Below are positions 40,155 to 48,309 of a stretch of 64,000 bases of DNA, in pieces. The stretch is taken from the NCBI GenBank assembly GCA_900068845.1, contig CEFQ01000005.1:434001-498000 (forward strand), read 5' to 3'. The notes under the pieces were generated by a model. It searched no databases. It was not told where the DNA came from and was given only the letters and a program-made list of their open reading frames with translations. The first letter of the stretch is position 1, and each line of letters begins with the position of its first letter. This DNA is from Enterobacter ludwigii. GTDB lineage: Bacteria; Pseudomonadota; Gammaproteobacteria; Enterobacterales; Enterobacteriaceae. A program made the translations under genes and the position numbers.

Positions 40155-40427
40155 TCAGGCGCTGAAACTGTTCCCGCAGTTCGGCGCTTTTTCTTTTCCA
40201 ATCGCAGCTGCCACCGCTTGTCGGGCAACTTCTGCAATCAGGCTTGTTTCCCACACCTTCTCCAGCAGCACGAAAACCGTCGCCATATCGCGCAGGTTTA
40301 ACCGGCTAACCTTCGATTCGTGCCATCCAGCTTCATCAGCCAGAACGCGCTGACCTTTGTGTGTCAGTCGGGATCGGAGTTCTGTTTCCACTTCATTGAT
40401 TAACTTGCTGTTTCTTGCGTGTTCCAT
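40155..40427 (-). CDS. Transcriptional activator CII
   Basis: 90 residues, lambda CII-like: NEVETELRSRLTHKGQRVLA, HTH region ADEAGWHESKVSRLN, LLEKVWETSLIAEVARQA. CII activates pRE to establish lysogeny; a TTGC-N6-TTGC site lies just upstream at 40455. Position cro-nutR-cII is canonical. Confidence 0.88.
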   Translation of the reverse strand: MEHARNSKLINEVETELRSRLTHKGQRVLADEAGWHESKVSRLNLRDMATVFVLLEKVWETSLIAEVARQAVAAAIGKEKAPNCGNSFSA

Positions 40428-40454
40428 GATTGATAATTCCTTTTAGTAAATTCA

Positions 40455-40468
40455 TTGCGTGACATTGC
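40455..40468 (+). promoter_or_regulatory. CII binding site of pRE
   Basis: TTGC-GTGACA-TTGC is an exact TTGCN6TTGC CII recognition site, oriented to drive rightward transcription antisense to cro and into cI. Confidence 0.8.
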
Positions 40469-40490
40469 GGTGAGCAACTCACTTGGGTTT

Positions 40491-40534
40491 GCTCCGGCAT
40501 TTCGGCGGGAGCGGCTTCAGAGTTTTAAAGAGCG
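40491..40534 (-). promoter_or_regulatory. nutR (boxA + boxB)
   Basis: Minus strand boxA CGCTCTTTAAAA (40534-40523), then a hairpin around CCGCCGAAATGCCGG (boxB-like). The loop CGAAATG is shared with nutL at 41796-41809. Confidence 0.75.
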
Positions 40535-40541
40535 GTGTTTC

Positions 40542-40769
40542 TTAAGCCGCTGTTTCGGCTGATTTCATGTATCGCTGCGGATAAAGAATCTGCATCTCGG
40601 TGATCTTCCCTTTGAAGAACCGGGACAATTTCTCTGCCGTTTCGAGTGACGGAACCTGAATTCCCCTTTCGATTCGGCTTAGGTTTCCAACGTCAAGTTG
40701 CGTGGCGATGGCTACCTCAGCAATTGTCAGCTTTTTCTCTACACGCATTTTCCTTAATGGTGTTGGCAT
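40542..40769 (-). CDS. Cro-type repressor
   Basis: 75 residues. An XRE HTH domain fills most of the chain (KLTIAEVAIATQLDVGNLSRIERG). First gene of the rightward (here minus-strand) early operon, divergent from cI. CI and Cro share the LDVGNLSRIERG-like recognition helix, consistent with binding the same operators. GGAGG lies 7 bases upstream of the ATG. Confidence 0.88.
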   Translation of the reverse strand: MPTPLRKMRVEKKLTIAEVAIATQLDVGNLSRIERGIQVPSLETAEKLSRFFKGKITEMQILYPQRYMKSAETAA

Positions 40770-40783
40770 GATGCACCTCCTAA

Positions 40784-40846
40784 ATGCGCTATACGCATAA
40801 TATGCGAATCAGTAAATATGCGCAAGGCGCTTTGCGTGTCACGCAT
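40784..40846. promoter_or_regulatory. OR operators and pR promoter
   Basis: Three 15-bp sites of the form ATGCG-N5-CGCAT: 40784-40798 (perfect), 40818-40832 (one mismatch) and 40832-40846 (one mismatch). On the minus strand pR has -35 TTGCGC (40825-40820) and -10 TATTAT (40802-40797), 17 bp apart, so the first site covers the start region and the second the -35. The inner palindrome CGCATAATATGCG lies at 40794-40806. Confidence 0.82.
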
Positions 40847-40867
40847 AAAAAAGGTTAAATAACCGCC

Positions 40868-41557
40868 ATGAAAATAGGCGAAAAGATTAAACAGATTCGC
40901 AAAGCGAATAAGATGACATTGAGCGAACTTGCGTTGCGCGTTGATAGTGACGTAGGCAACCTGTCACGACTTGAGCGAGGCAAACAGGGCTACAGCGAAG
41001 CGATGGTGCAAAAAATTGCCGATGCGCTTTCTGTTCCTGTATCTGAGCTATTCTCTTCTCATGACGCTAATGATACTGTAGATACATACAGTGTTGGCTC
41101 GATTATAAAAAAGGGGAGAAATGATGTGTACAGGATTGATGTTCTTGATGTTTCAGCAAGCGCCGGTGATGGCTCGCCATCCAAGGACGTCGTTGAAGTC
41201 ATAAGGTCTATTGAATATGTTCCCGATCAGGCAAGGGTCATATTCGGCAATCGTCCGGAGTCCTCTGTGAAGCTTATCAACGTTCGCGGAGACAGCATGG
41301 AGGGAACCATCGAGCCCGGCGACCTAATCTTTGTTGATGTCGCAGTGTGCAATTTCGATGGTGACGGTATCTATGTGTTCGATTTCAACGGCGACATGTT
41401 TGTTAAGCGCCTGCAGAAAGTTAAGACTGAGTTGATCGTCATATCTGACAACCCTCGCTACCGTGAGTGGAGCATATCTGAAGAAGAAATGGATATGCTT
41501 CATGTAGCTGGGCGCGTGATGCTTAGCCAGTCGCAGCAGTACCGCCGTCACGGATAA
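40868..41557 (+). CDS. Prophage repressor CI (S24 self-cleaving)
   Basis: 229 residues. XRE HTH domain (residues 1-60), linker, then LexA-like S24 domain with cleavage site Ala99-Gly100 (DVSASAGDGS), Ser143 (VRGDSMEGT) and Lys180 (MFVKRL). RecA-stimulated autocleavage would link prophage induction to DNA damage, in step with the LexA box at 4652. It represses through the OR and OL sites. Confidence 0.93.
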   Translation: MKIGEKIKQIRKANKMTLSELALRVDSDVGNLSRLERGKQGYSEAMVQKIADALSVPVSELFSSHDANDTVDTYSVGSIIKKGRNDVYRIDVLDVSASAGDGSPSKDVVEVIRSIEYVPDQARVIFGNRPESSVKLINVRGDSMEGTIEPGDLIFVDVAVCNFDGDGIYVFDFNGDMFVKRLQKVKTELIVISDNPRYREWSISEEEMDMLHVAGRVMLSQSQQYRRHG

Positions 41558-41574
41558 CTCCCCTTTCTCAAATT

Positions 41575-41598
41575 AGCCCGCTATATGCGGGCTTTTTT
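41575..41598 (+). terminator. Terminator of cI
   Basis: GCCCGC-TATAT-GCGGGC followed by six T. Confidence 0.85.
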
Positions 41599-41690
41599 GT
41601 GTCCGCTGCATATCTTGATTAAAAAAAAATCCCCTTCTGTTTCATACGCATAAATCACTTTGAGCCCTAATCACCCCTTTAAGATTAAAT

Positions 41691-41725
41691 ATGCGCTTGA
41701 CGCATATGCGCAGTACGCATAATAT
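41691..41725 (+). promoter_or_regulatory. pL promoter with two OL operators
   Basis: -35 TTGACG (41697-41702), 17-bp spacer, -10 TAATAT (41720-41725). Two abutting perfect operators of the ATGCG-N5-CGCAT type (41691-41705 and 41706-41720) cover the promoter. Drives N and the early left operon. Confidence 0.88.
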
Positions 41726-41767
41726 TTATCCCATCAGCAGGACGCACCACCCAACAGGACGTTGGAT

Positions 41768-41809
41768 CGCTCTTTAACATTGATGGGGTTTGTCTCCGCC
41801 GAAATGCGG
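41768..41809 (+). promoter_or_regulatory. nutL (boxA + boxB)
   Basis: boxA CGCTCTTTAACA (41768-41779) and a boxB-like hairpin CCGC-CGAAAT-GCGG (41796-41809). The untranslated stretch 41810-42007 carries no convincing ORF. Confidence 0.78.
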
Positions 41810-42007
41810 GGAACCAAAGAGAAGTTGGCTTTGGGATTGGATGAATGCGCAGGCTGATGCGCACCGGGATCGCAACGTAAGTCGCAGCGGCGCAGTGATA
41901 GATGGTATGCGCGGCGCATGCCGTACAAGGTCTGGTTAGTGCCATCCAGAAAGCCGGAGATCAGCACCGGCCATCCAATCACCTAAGCCAATTACCGGAG
42001 GAACACC

Positions 42008-42277
42008 ATGACAGTAGTCATAACTTATCTGGCCTCTGATAACGCCAGAAATCGTCGCAGAGCACGCCGTGCAGAAGCGAATGAGCATCTGAACGCAGAT
42101 AACCGCCTTGCTCGCAAAATTGCAGTAGCGAGCTCTGGATGTAGCTTAAACGTAGCCCGCGCCACCTCCTCCCCTAATCTGCGAGACAAGCAGGAAGGTG
42201 GAGCAGTGTGTTTGCCTGATGTTGCGCAATTTGCAGCAGGCTATCGGAAATCTAAAGACAACGTGACGGCGAGGTGA
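42008..42277 (+). CDS. Early antiterminator N (P22 gp24-like)
   Basis: 89 residues. Arginine-rich RNA-binding motif NARNRRRARRAEANEHL at residues 12-28, and a C-terminal block LPDVAQFAAGYRKSK...TAR close to P22 N (LPGVALYAAGHRKSK). Binds boxB RNA in nutL and nutR and makes polymerase ignore early terminators. First gene behind pL; CCGGAGG precedes the ATG. Confidence 0.93.
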   Translation: MTVVITYLASDNARNRRRARRAEANEHLNADNRLARKIAVASSGCSLNVARATSSPNLRDKQEGGAVCLPDVAQFAAGYRKSKDNVTAR

Positions 42278-42280
42278 GAA

Positions 42281-42592
42281 ATGGCTCTTGACCACGGCAT
42301 GCTAAATGTCCCGCTGGATAAGCGCGGCAACTTCCACAAAGAACTGGATGACCACCTGGCATCAGAGAAACGCCGGAAGGATGATGAGATGTTTGTTCGA
42401 AAGGATGCATTCAACACCGCTAAGCATGAAGCTAAGCGCCTCTACCCGCTCATGGATGACGACCTAATTAAGGCAGAAGCAAAACGGCGCGGTATGAAGT
42501 TGCGAGAATTCCGTGAAGTGCTAAAAGACATTCGCGATTTCAAGCCAAAGCAAGCGCCACTGGCTTTCGCACCCTTCATGAAGACCGACTAA
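42281..42592 (+). CDS. Early left protein of unknown function
   Basis: 103 residues, highly charged and helical (HKELDDHLASEKRRKDDEMF, EAKRRGMKLREFREVLKDI). Begins 4 bases behind N. No domain recognised; possibly nucleic-acid binding from its basic helices. Confidence 0.7.
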   Translation: MALDHGMLNVPLDKRGNFHKELDDHLASEKRRKDDEMFVRKDAFNTAKHEAKRLYPLMDDDLIKAEAKRRGMKLREFREVLKDIRDFKPKQAPLAFAPFMKTD

Positions 42593-42664
42593 CCACCGGC
42601 CTTTTTTACGCCACCTGTTCACTAAACAGCGTGGACGCAGCAGGCATTTACTGTGTAATGATTT

Positions 42665-42808
42665 TTACTTGCGCCGGCAGCGCTCCGAACATTTACGTAC
42701 TTCATCCCAGCACTTTTCCCACTTTTTACGCCAAGTGAATGGCCGACCACATACGGTGCAGATTTTGGTTGGGAGTTCGTTTTTCTTCACAACTTTCCTC
42801 ATTCGCAT
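42665..42808 (-). CDS. DUF2256 zinc-ribbon protein
   Basis: 47 residues ([20 protein letters not shown]...). It has [21 protein letters not shown] followed by KCSERCRRK, the DUF2256 signature. Chromosomal relatives usually neighbour photolyase/cryptochrome genes. Here it lies on the minus strand against the pL transcript, like a moron. An alternative start is the ATG at 42802. Confidence 0.72.
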   Translation of the reverse strand: MRMRKVVKKNELPTKICTVCGRPFTWRKKWEKCWDEVRKCSERCRRK

Positions 42809-42913
42809 AGTGTCACAGAGTAAATATGCTAGACGACTTCATTAGGCCTTCAGACCTTGCCGAGCAAGCCAGATATTTTGCACGTGGTTATGAATAGACC
42901 GCATTAAGCGGGA

Positions 42914-43180
42914 CTATTTTTGAGAAACATCTTCATGAGGTTTGGCCTCAACAAGAATCAGCGGACATTTTCTCACCTTACATGCCTGTGAATACGCTAG
43001 CTCACATACATCACAAATGCTCCTGACCTCTGTCTGATATTCGTACTCCATGTAATAACGGAAATTTCCACCGCACGTTTTAGTTCTCCAGAAACTTAAC
43101 GGTTCGAGCACTTCATCAAGTTGCCTGAAAGTCAGGCCTGTTGGGTTATGAAAACCCACTCTTACACGGTATGTAGTCAT
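42914..43180 (-). CDS. Cys-containing protein of unknown function
   Basis: 88 residues from ATG 43180 (MTTYRVRVGFHNPTGLTFRQ...), with a C-terminal cluster CDVCELAYSQACKVRKCP that could bind zinc. Ends KPHEDVSQK. Upstream in-frame sequence is poor in coding character, so the short form is preferred. Also antisense to the early left operon. Not recognised. Confidence 0.5.
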   Translation of the reverse strand: MTTYRVRVGFHNPTGLTFRQLDEVLEPLSFWRTKTCGGNFRYYMEYEYQTEVRSICDVCELAYSQACKVRKCPLILVEAKPHEDVSQK

Positions 43181-43256
43181 GATTTGATAATCCCTAACCC
43201 TCTGATTCTTTACAAGCCAGTTATGAATCTTGCTGTGATAGGGATTTCCTAAATAA

Positions 43257-43280
43257 ACCCGCCTATGTGCGGGTATTTTT
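43257..43280 (+). terminator. Intrinsic terminator in the early left operon
   Basis: ACCCGC-CTATGT-GCGGGT then ATTTTTTT. On the pL transcript, so probably overridden by N. Confidence 0.75.
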
Positions 43281-43299
43281 TTGCCCGCAGGAGAAGGAA

Positions 43300-44304
43300 A
43301 TGAGTGAAACAACGGATTTAGCAGTACTGGAAATTAAGCCAGAACAAGCGCCAGCGTTGTATGTGCCGAACGGACTTGATGGTTATCTGGAGCAGATTCG
43401 CCAGCTGGCATCAGAAGTTCCTGACGTAAGCACCAAAAAGGGACGCGAGCGAATTGGCTCTCTGGCTCGCATGGTCGGTTCAAGCAAAAAAGCCATAGAG
43501 GAGCCCGGGCGGGTTTATCTAAAGCACCTCAAAGAGGCAGTTAAGCCGGCAGAGGAAGAGCTTCGCCGTTTCACCCGTGAGTGCGACACCATCCGAGACA
43601 AGATTTTAGCGCCGCGCACTGAGTGGGATGCTGAGCAAGACCGCATTGCTGCTGAAGAACAGATGATCGCCTGGCATGTTGAAGCGCTGGAAATGAACGA
43701 AGCGCATGACAAGGCTGCAGCTGAGAAATTTGAAGCTGACCACGAAGTAGCCCTACTCCTGAATGAGAAATTTGACCGGGACGCAGCAGAAGCAAAAGCC
43801 GAAGCTGAACGCCAGCGCATTGCCCACGATGAAGAGATTAAGCGTCAGGCTGTCGAGCAGGCACGCATTGAGGCTGAGCAGAAAGCGCAGCAGGAACGCG
43901 AAGCAGCAGCACAGCGTGAGCGTCATTTGCAGGCCAAAGCAGAGCAAGCCGAACGTGACCGCATCGCCGCGCAGGAAAGCGCTGAGCGTGAAGCCAGAGA
44001 GGCGCAGGAGCGCACTGCAAAACTGGCACAGGAAGCGCGTGAACAGGCTGAGCGTGAGAAGCAGGCAGCTATAGATGCAGAGCAGCGCAAAGCCAAAGCA
44101 GCAGAAGATGCCCGCCTGGCTGAAGAGAAGCGCATCGCCGACGAAGCAGCAGCGCGTGCTGCAAATGAAGCGCATCGCAAGAAGATTGGCGCTGAAGTTG
44201 TCACCGCTCTTTTGGGCCGTACAAGCCTAACCCGTGAGCAGGCAATTGAAGTTCTGATTGCGCTGAAAGACAACCAAATCCCTCACACCCGCATCACCTA
44301 CTGA
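43300..44304 (+). CDS. Long coiled-coil (TolA-like) early phage protein
   Basis: 334 residues from ATG 43300, after GGAGAAGG. Residues about 20-110 form a compact helical domain (LASEVPDVSTKKGRERIGSL). Residues 115-300 are almost uninterrupted Ala/Glu/Arg/Gln coiled coil. The C-terminal 35 (VTALLGRTSLTREQAIEVLI) form a separate small domain. It heads the Erf/SSB recombination block and may act with it; similar proteins in enteric phages are unnamed. Confidence 0.72.
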   Translation: MSETTDLAVLEIKPEQAPALYVPNGLDGYLEQIRQLASEVPDVSTKKGRERIGSLARMVGSSKKAIEEPGRVYLKHLKEAVKPAEEELRRFTRECDTIRDKILAPRTEWDAEQDRIAAEEQMIAWHVEALEMNEAHDKAAAEKFEADHEVALLLNEKFDRDAAEAKAEAERQRIAHDEEIKRQAVEQARIEAEQKAQQEREAAAQRERHLQAKAEQAERDRIAAQESAEREAREAQERTAKLAQEAREQAEREKQAAIDAEQRKAKAAEDARLAEEKRIADEAAARAANEAHRKKIGAEVVTALLGRTSLTREQAIEVLIALKDNQIPHTRITY

Positions 44305-44337
44305 TTTAACCAATTTACCAACACCAAGGAATCACCC

Positions 44338-44478
44338 ATGCAGACTTACGCCGTCGCTGGGGCCACCCACATGGGTGACTTCGGCTTTAACACTTCACAA
44401 CTTGATCGTCTCGTTCGCCGCCTCCGTTCTGGCTGGCGCTCGCTTATCGACACATTAAACCAGCCGGGTAAACCATGA
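44338..44478 (+). CDS. Small early protein
   Basis: 46 residues (MQTYAVAGATHMGDFGFNTS... NQPGKP), basic middle (RLVRRLRSGWRSL). AAGGA upstream; the stop overlaps the next start (ATGA). Function unknown; sits where kil-like genes occur. Confidence 0.55.
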   Translation: MQTYAVAGATHMGDFGFNTSQLDRLVRRLRSGWRSLIDTLNQPGKP

Positions 44479-44588
44479 AGAAAAATCACTTCAGAAAAGC
44501 ACAGGAGCTTTCACGTGAAGCGGTCCTGTATAGCAGCGCCGCAAAATGGGCGGTGGCGATGAACCTGTTGAGGAGTGCGCTGGCATGA
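44475..44588 (+). CDS. Small early protein
   Basis: 37 residues (MKKNHFRKAQELSREAVLYS... RSALA), one amphipathic or hydrophobic helix. Coupled by 4-base overlaps to both neighbours. Not recognised. Confidence 0.5.
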   Translation: MKKNHFRKAQELSREAVLYSSAAKWAVAMNLLRSALA

Positions 44589-44779
44589 AGATCAAAATCG
44601 AATGCGGAGAAATTGAAACCCGCGCCGGACAACGCCCCGGAATGATGATCGCCGAAATAACAGAGGTGTCTCTACTCGATTTCGACGGCAAGAAAGTTCT
44701 CAACCAGCTAGATATCAGGGACGTCATGGAATGGCTTTCTGAGCAGGGCTACACAATTCATCAGGAGAAAGCGGCATGA
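44585..44779 (+). CDS. Small early protein
   Basis: 64 residues (MKIKIECGEIETRAGQRPGM...), mixed alpha/beta, ending EKAA. Four-base overlaps on both sides. Function unknown. Confidence 0.62.
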   Translation: MKIKIECGEIETRAGQRPGMMIAEITEVSLLDFDGKKVLNQLDIRDVMEWLSEQGYTIHQEKAA

Positions 44780-44934
44780 ACGATGACGACGCAGCATTTA
44801 TTGAATTCATGCAGGGTGCGCTGGGCGACCTGTCCAACCCTATGACATACGAGCAAGCCGCAAAGGATGCGATTGCCGATCACCGCACGGAACGCCAGTT
44901 TGAAATGATGGGAGGCACGAATGAGCGTCTATAA
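44776..44934 (+). CDS. Small acidic early protein
   Basis: 52 residues (MNDDDAAFIEFMQGALGDLS... NERL). Begins 4 bases before the previous stop and ends 14 bases into erf, indicating coupled translation with the annealing protein. Not recognised. Confidence 0.58.
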   Translation: MNDDDAAFIEFMQGALGDLSNPMTYEQAAKDAIADHRTERQFEMMGGTNERL

Positions 44935-45535
44935 AGCGATTAGCGCAGTAGCTAAGGAAATGGCCGAGCAAGGCATAAGCAAGGATCGCGAGAACCGGCA
45001 GCAAGGTTTCAATTTCCGTGGCATTGACCAGGTTTATAACGCGCTTGCGCCTATGCTGGCAAAGCATGGTCTTGTCATTCTACCCCGCATTACAGAGCGA
45101 ACAGTTACTGAGCGGATGACTGCAAAAGGCGGCGTGCTGTTCTATGTGGTCGTCAAGGCAGAGTTTGATTTTGTCGCCACCGAGGACGGCAGTAAGCACA
45201 CGGTCGTGACCTATGGCGAGGCTATGGATAGTGGCGACAAGGCTACCAACAAAGCAATGTCGATCGCCTACAAATACGCTGCATTTCAGACCTTCTGCAT
45301 CCCAACCGAACAGACAGCAATCGATGCTGATGCAGAGATTCATCATCCTTCCCCGCGTCACCCTGATGAAATACTTGCTGACTTCACCGCTCAAGCAGCT
45401 GAGTGCGCAAGCCTTGAGGATTTGAAGGGTATCTACAAACCAGCGTGGAACGCGTTGGCATCATCGGCTGAGCATCAGCAGAAGTGTGTTGAAGTGTTCC
45501 AGATACGCGGCAAAGAACTTAATAAGGCGGCATAA
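44921..45535 (+). CDS. erf: ERF-family single-strand annealing protein
   Basis: 204 residues. KDRENRQQGFNFRGIDQVYNAL is the ERF superfamily signature, with MDSGDKATNKAMSIAYKYAAFQTF in the core. P22 Erf promotes annealing and circularises terminally redundant DNA. GGGAGGC lies upstream. It is paired with SSB, one base after the stop. Confidence 0.92.
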   Translation: MSVYKAISAVAKEMAEQGISKDRENRQQGFNFRGIDQVYNALAPMLAKHGLVILPRITERTVTERMTAKGGVLFYVVVKAEFDFVATEDGSKHTVVTYGEAMDSGDKATNKAMSIAYKYAAFQTFCIPTEQTAIDADAEIHHPSPRHPDEILADFTAQAAECASLEDLKGIYKPAWNALASSAEHQQKCVEVFQIRGKELNKAA

Positions 45536-46006
45536 ATGAGCAGCAGAGGCGTCAACAAAGTAATTTTAGTGGGCAATCTTGGGCAAGACCCGGAAATTCG
45601 TTACATGCCAAACGGTGGTGCGGTCGCCAATATTACCCTCGCGACTTCGGAGAGCTGGCGCGACAAAAGCACAGGTGAGCAAAAAGAAATCACCGAATGG
45701 CATCGCGTAATTCTGTTCGGAAAGCTGGCAGAAGTTGCTGGCGAGTACCTTCGCAAAGGTTCGCAGATTTACATCGAAGGCAAGCTTCGCACCCGAAAAT
45801 GGCAAGACCAGTCAGGCCAGGACAAATACACAACGGAAGTGATCGTGAATGTCGGCGGCATCATGCAGATGCTGGGCGGCAAGCAGGAAGGTGGCTCGGG
45901 AAACCGACAGCAGCAATCATCGCCGCAGCAGCGCCAAGCTGGGCCATTTACTCCACCGGCGAATAATGAACCACCGATGGACTTTGACGACGACATACCC
46001 TTCTGA
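45536..46006 (+). CDS. ssb: Single-stranded DNA-binding protein
   Basis: 156 residues. OB fold ([40 protein letters not shown]), Gln/Gly/Pro-rich linker, and the conserved acidic tail MDFDDDIPF used to recruit partners. Phage-encoded SSB working with Erf. Confidence 0.96.
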   Translation: MSSRGVNKVILVGNLGQDPEIRYMPNGGAVANITLATSESWRDKSTGEQKEITEWHRVILFGKLAEVAGEYLRKGSQIYIEGKLRTRKWQDQSGQDKYTTEVIVNVGGIMQMLGGKQEGGSGNRQQQSSPQQRQAGPFTPPANNEPPMDFDDDIPF

Positions 46007-46032
46007 TTTAACCCACCAATAAGGCCGCCACC

Positions 46033-46389
46033 ATGGAAATGACACCGCAAGAAGCGGCGCATTACGCACGCCTGAATGATGCCGATCGCACAAAGTACAT
46101 CGCTCTTCTTCAGAGCCAGCGGGAGCGCCAGAGATTGATGCAGGAAGCGTTAAGCAGTGTCGTGGCGGCCTTGAAGGCATCGAATGAGGGAAAGGAGCAC
46201 CCTCGCCTGCTTACACCACAGAGAAAGGAATATCTCTACATCAAAGAGCTTGAGCGCCGCGAGCATTACGTCATGGCTAAGCGTCCGCTGCTGCCACAAA
46301 TCATCGTGACGAGGAAGGTAGACGATTACGAATGGCGCGACTTTACCAACACCATGCGCGGACGCTTCGGCGCTCAGTTGCAAGAGTAG
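46033..46389 (+). CDS. Conserved phage protein, function unknown
   Basis: 118 residues (MEMTPQEAAHYARLNDADRT...), charged and helical, C-terminal TRKVDDYEWRDFTNTMRGRF. Follows ssb after 26 bases. No motif recognised. Confidence 0.65.
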   Translation: MEMTPQEAAHYARLNDADRTKYIALLQSQRERQRLMQEALSSVVAALKASNEGKEHPRLLTPQRKEYLYIKELERREHYVMAKRPLLPQIIVTRKVDDYEWRDFTNTMRGRFGAQLQE

Positions 46390-46445
46390 CGGCACAGCGC
46401 CGCGCCAGATTAATCGACGCTGGCCTGTACCCGGTTGGCGAATGA
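46332..46445 (+). CDS. Possible small Arg-rich protein
   Basis: 37 residues (MARLYQHHARTLRRSVARVA...AGLYPVGE), overlapping the end of the preceding gene in another frame and ending just before the next. The QRRARLIDAGLYPVGE end looks natural, but evidence is slight. Confidence 0.35.
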   Translation: MARLYQHHARTLRRSVARVAAQRRARLIDAGLYPVGE

Positions 46446-46455
46446 GGGGAAAGTG

Positions 46456-46671
46456 ATGAGTGAAGAAACTGAAATTCCGCAGGAGCGACTGGACTTCGAG
46501 CGATGGTATTTGAAGCACTGGCAATCAGCCGGCTTGTGGTCAAAGGAAACCACAATTGAAGATGTAATCGAGCAGCGTGACGGTGATGGATATTTGCGGC
46601 ATTACATGAACGGCTGCTGGATAGGATGGCAGGCTCGCGCCGGCAACTTCGAAGGAGCCACCCATGACTAA
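46456..46671 (+). CDS. Small early protein with WxxW pattern
   Basis: 71 residues from ATG 46456 (MSEETEIPQERLDFERWYLK...), GAGGGGAAAG upstream. Ends GWQARAGNFEGATHD. The E-x-W...GCWIGWQAR pattern is common in short proteins of the enteric phage Ea-type region. Overlaps the next gene by 8 bases. Confidence 0.65.
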   Translation: MSEETEIPQERLDFERWYLKHWQSAGLWSKETTIEDVIEQRDGDGYLRHYMNGCWIGWQARAGNFEGATHD

Positions 46672-47026
46672 CAACCAGCAACTTGCAGCACATTGCCGCG
46701 ACGTTATAGCCAATCCGCAAGACCATCTGGATTGGGTGGTGGATATGGCTAGAGTGGCGCTGGCGAGTCTGGAGGCCAAGCCGGTTGCGTACGCTGATTC
46801 AAAAGCCATTATCCGCATGTTGGAGGGAGGAACGCGATTCTTCACGGCGTTCCCAGAAACATCAAAAACAAAGATCATACCAGTATTCATTTACGCTCCA
46901 GTTACAGCGATGAAGTTTCCAGGATTCAAATCGGAAGATATCAACTTTGCTGCGCATCGCATCGAGGCAATAGCGTGGAACCGCTGCATCAAGGAGTTTA
47001 AGCGCCTGAACGGAGTGGAATCATGA
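46664..47026 (+). CDS. Early phage protein, function unknown
   Basis: 120 residues (MTNNQQLAAHCRDVIANPQD...). The C-terminus AIAWNRCIKEFKRLNG matches the WN-x-C-x(n) motif shared with the next two genes of this block. Overlaps on both sides. No function known. Confidence 0.65.
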   Translation: MTNNQQLAAHCRDVIANPQDHLDWVVDMARVALASLEAKPVAYADSKAIIRMLEGGTRFFTAFPETSKTKIIPVFIYAPVTAMKFPGFKSEDINFAAHRIEAIAWNRCIKEFKRLNGVES

Positions 47027-47526
47027 TGACCGAAGAGCAGAAGCAGCAACTAATCGATCGCTGCCAGAAGCACATAACTTGGCTGCTGACACTTACGCCA
47101 GAAGCGATGACGGTATGTAACTCAGTAAAGGAGCAGCTTGATATTTATGGCATCGCCCTTGCCGCACTCACCCAGCATGCAAGCCAGGCTTTGAAGATGC
47201 CTGACATAGTCGATTTCTCAGATTTAGATTCGGTGAGCAAAGACGTGGAGGATATGGTATCGATAGCGGAATGCCGCGGATGGAATGCCTGCATTGCTGA
47301 AACAAAGAGCCTCAACGCCCCACACACAGCACAGATAGAGCCTAAATGTGCCACAGGTGGTGCAGAGTGGCTGAATCCTGTGCCTAGTGAATTGCAGCAG
47401 GTTTTGCTTGAGCTACGAACCTATAACCCCAAAGCTGATGAGTATGGCGGGAAGTACAATATTCCGGGTTGGGCTGACCGAATCGAGAAATCGCTTGGCA
47501 TCAACTCCGCATCCCCAGATGCCTAA
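47023..47526 (+). CDS. Early phage protein, function unknown
   Basis: 167 residues. Helical N-terminus, central CRGWNACIAETKSLN motif like that of the preceding protein, and C-terminal PNPKADEYGGK-like YNPKADEYGGKYNIPGW. It converges on the SRAP gene, ending one base before it. Confidence 0.62.
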   Translation: MMTEEQKQQLIDRCQKHITWLLTLTPEAMTVCNSVKEQLDIYGIALAALTQHASQALKMPDIVDFSDLDSVSKDVEDMVSIAECRGWNACIAETKSLNAPHTAQIEPKCATGGAEWLNPVPSELQQVLLELRTYNPKADEYGGKYNIPGWADRIEKSLGINSASPDA

Positions 47527-48207
47527 TCACGCTACAGGGTCATCAATCTCTTCTACCAGCTCATCACCCTGATTATGGATATTCCCGACCTTCTTGCTGA
47601 CCGGATGCCAGGCGAAATCTTTCTCTGGTACCGCAGCATCATGGGCGATTTCCTGCGCGCGCTCAGGAGTGGTTTCTTCGCTTAGCCATTCACGTACAGC
47701 ATCAGCAGTCAGTACCAGCGGGCGCCGGTCATGGATATCGACTATGCCCTTGTTGCTTGATGATGTGACGATGACGAAGCCCTCTTTATCGTGGTCTTTG
47801 CCATATGGCGCATTGCCAATGGCGGCGAAGAACAGCGGCGTTTTTTTCTTGTGGTAGATGAAGTAAGGCTGCTTTTTGTCGCCGTCCTTCTTCCATTCAT
47901 ACCAGCCATCTGCCGGAACAATGGCGCGGCCGTGATTCCACAGTGGTTTGAACATACGCCCGGTGGCAGCAGTTTCGCCGCGGGCATTGATAAGCGGCTG
48001 TTTATCCCACCACTCAGGACCGTAGCCCCAATACACCGGGTCGAGATGCAGCGCTTCGTCACGCTCGTTGAGCAATAGCACTTTCGTACCGGGGGCGACG
48101 TTAAACCGCCCTATCAGCTCATGGTCAAACTGGATTTCGTCAGCCTTAAGGCAAAGCGACTCAAAATAATCATCTCTGCTGCTGTACTGCGCGAATCGTC
48201 CACACAT
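47527..48207 (-). CDS. SRAP (YedK/HMCES-type) DNA-protein crosslink protein
   Basis: 226 residues from ATG 48207 (MCGRFAQYSS), with AGGAG 8 bases ahead; the longer upstream frame is hydrophobic noise. Cys2 (catalytic, after Met removal), Asn in RFNVAPGT, Glu in ADGWYEWKK and His in DIHDRRPLV are all present. The family covalently shields abasic sites in single-stranded DNA. On the minus strand against early genes: moron-like cargo, or protection of phage DNA intermediates. Confidence 0.93.
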   Translation of the reverse strand: MCGRFAQYSSRDDYFESLCLKADEIQFDHELIGRFNVAPGTKVLLLNERDEALHLDPVYWGYGPEWWDKQPLINARGETAATGRMFKPLWNHGRAIVPADGWYEWKKDGDKKQPYFIYHKKKTPLFFAAIGNAPYGKDHDKEGFVIVTSSSNKGIVDIHDRRPLVLTADAVREWLSEETTPERAQEIAHDAAVPEKDFAWHPVSKKVGNIHNQGDELVEEIDDPVA

Positions 48208-48309
48208 ATGTATCTCCTGTTTTAATCGTAGCTCAAGAAAATTATTGTTCTTGAGCAGCCAAATGATCAGGAGTAAAAGGAGATAAAAGTAGAATCTAAG
48301 GATAAAAAA

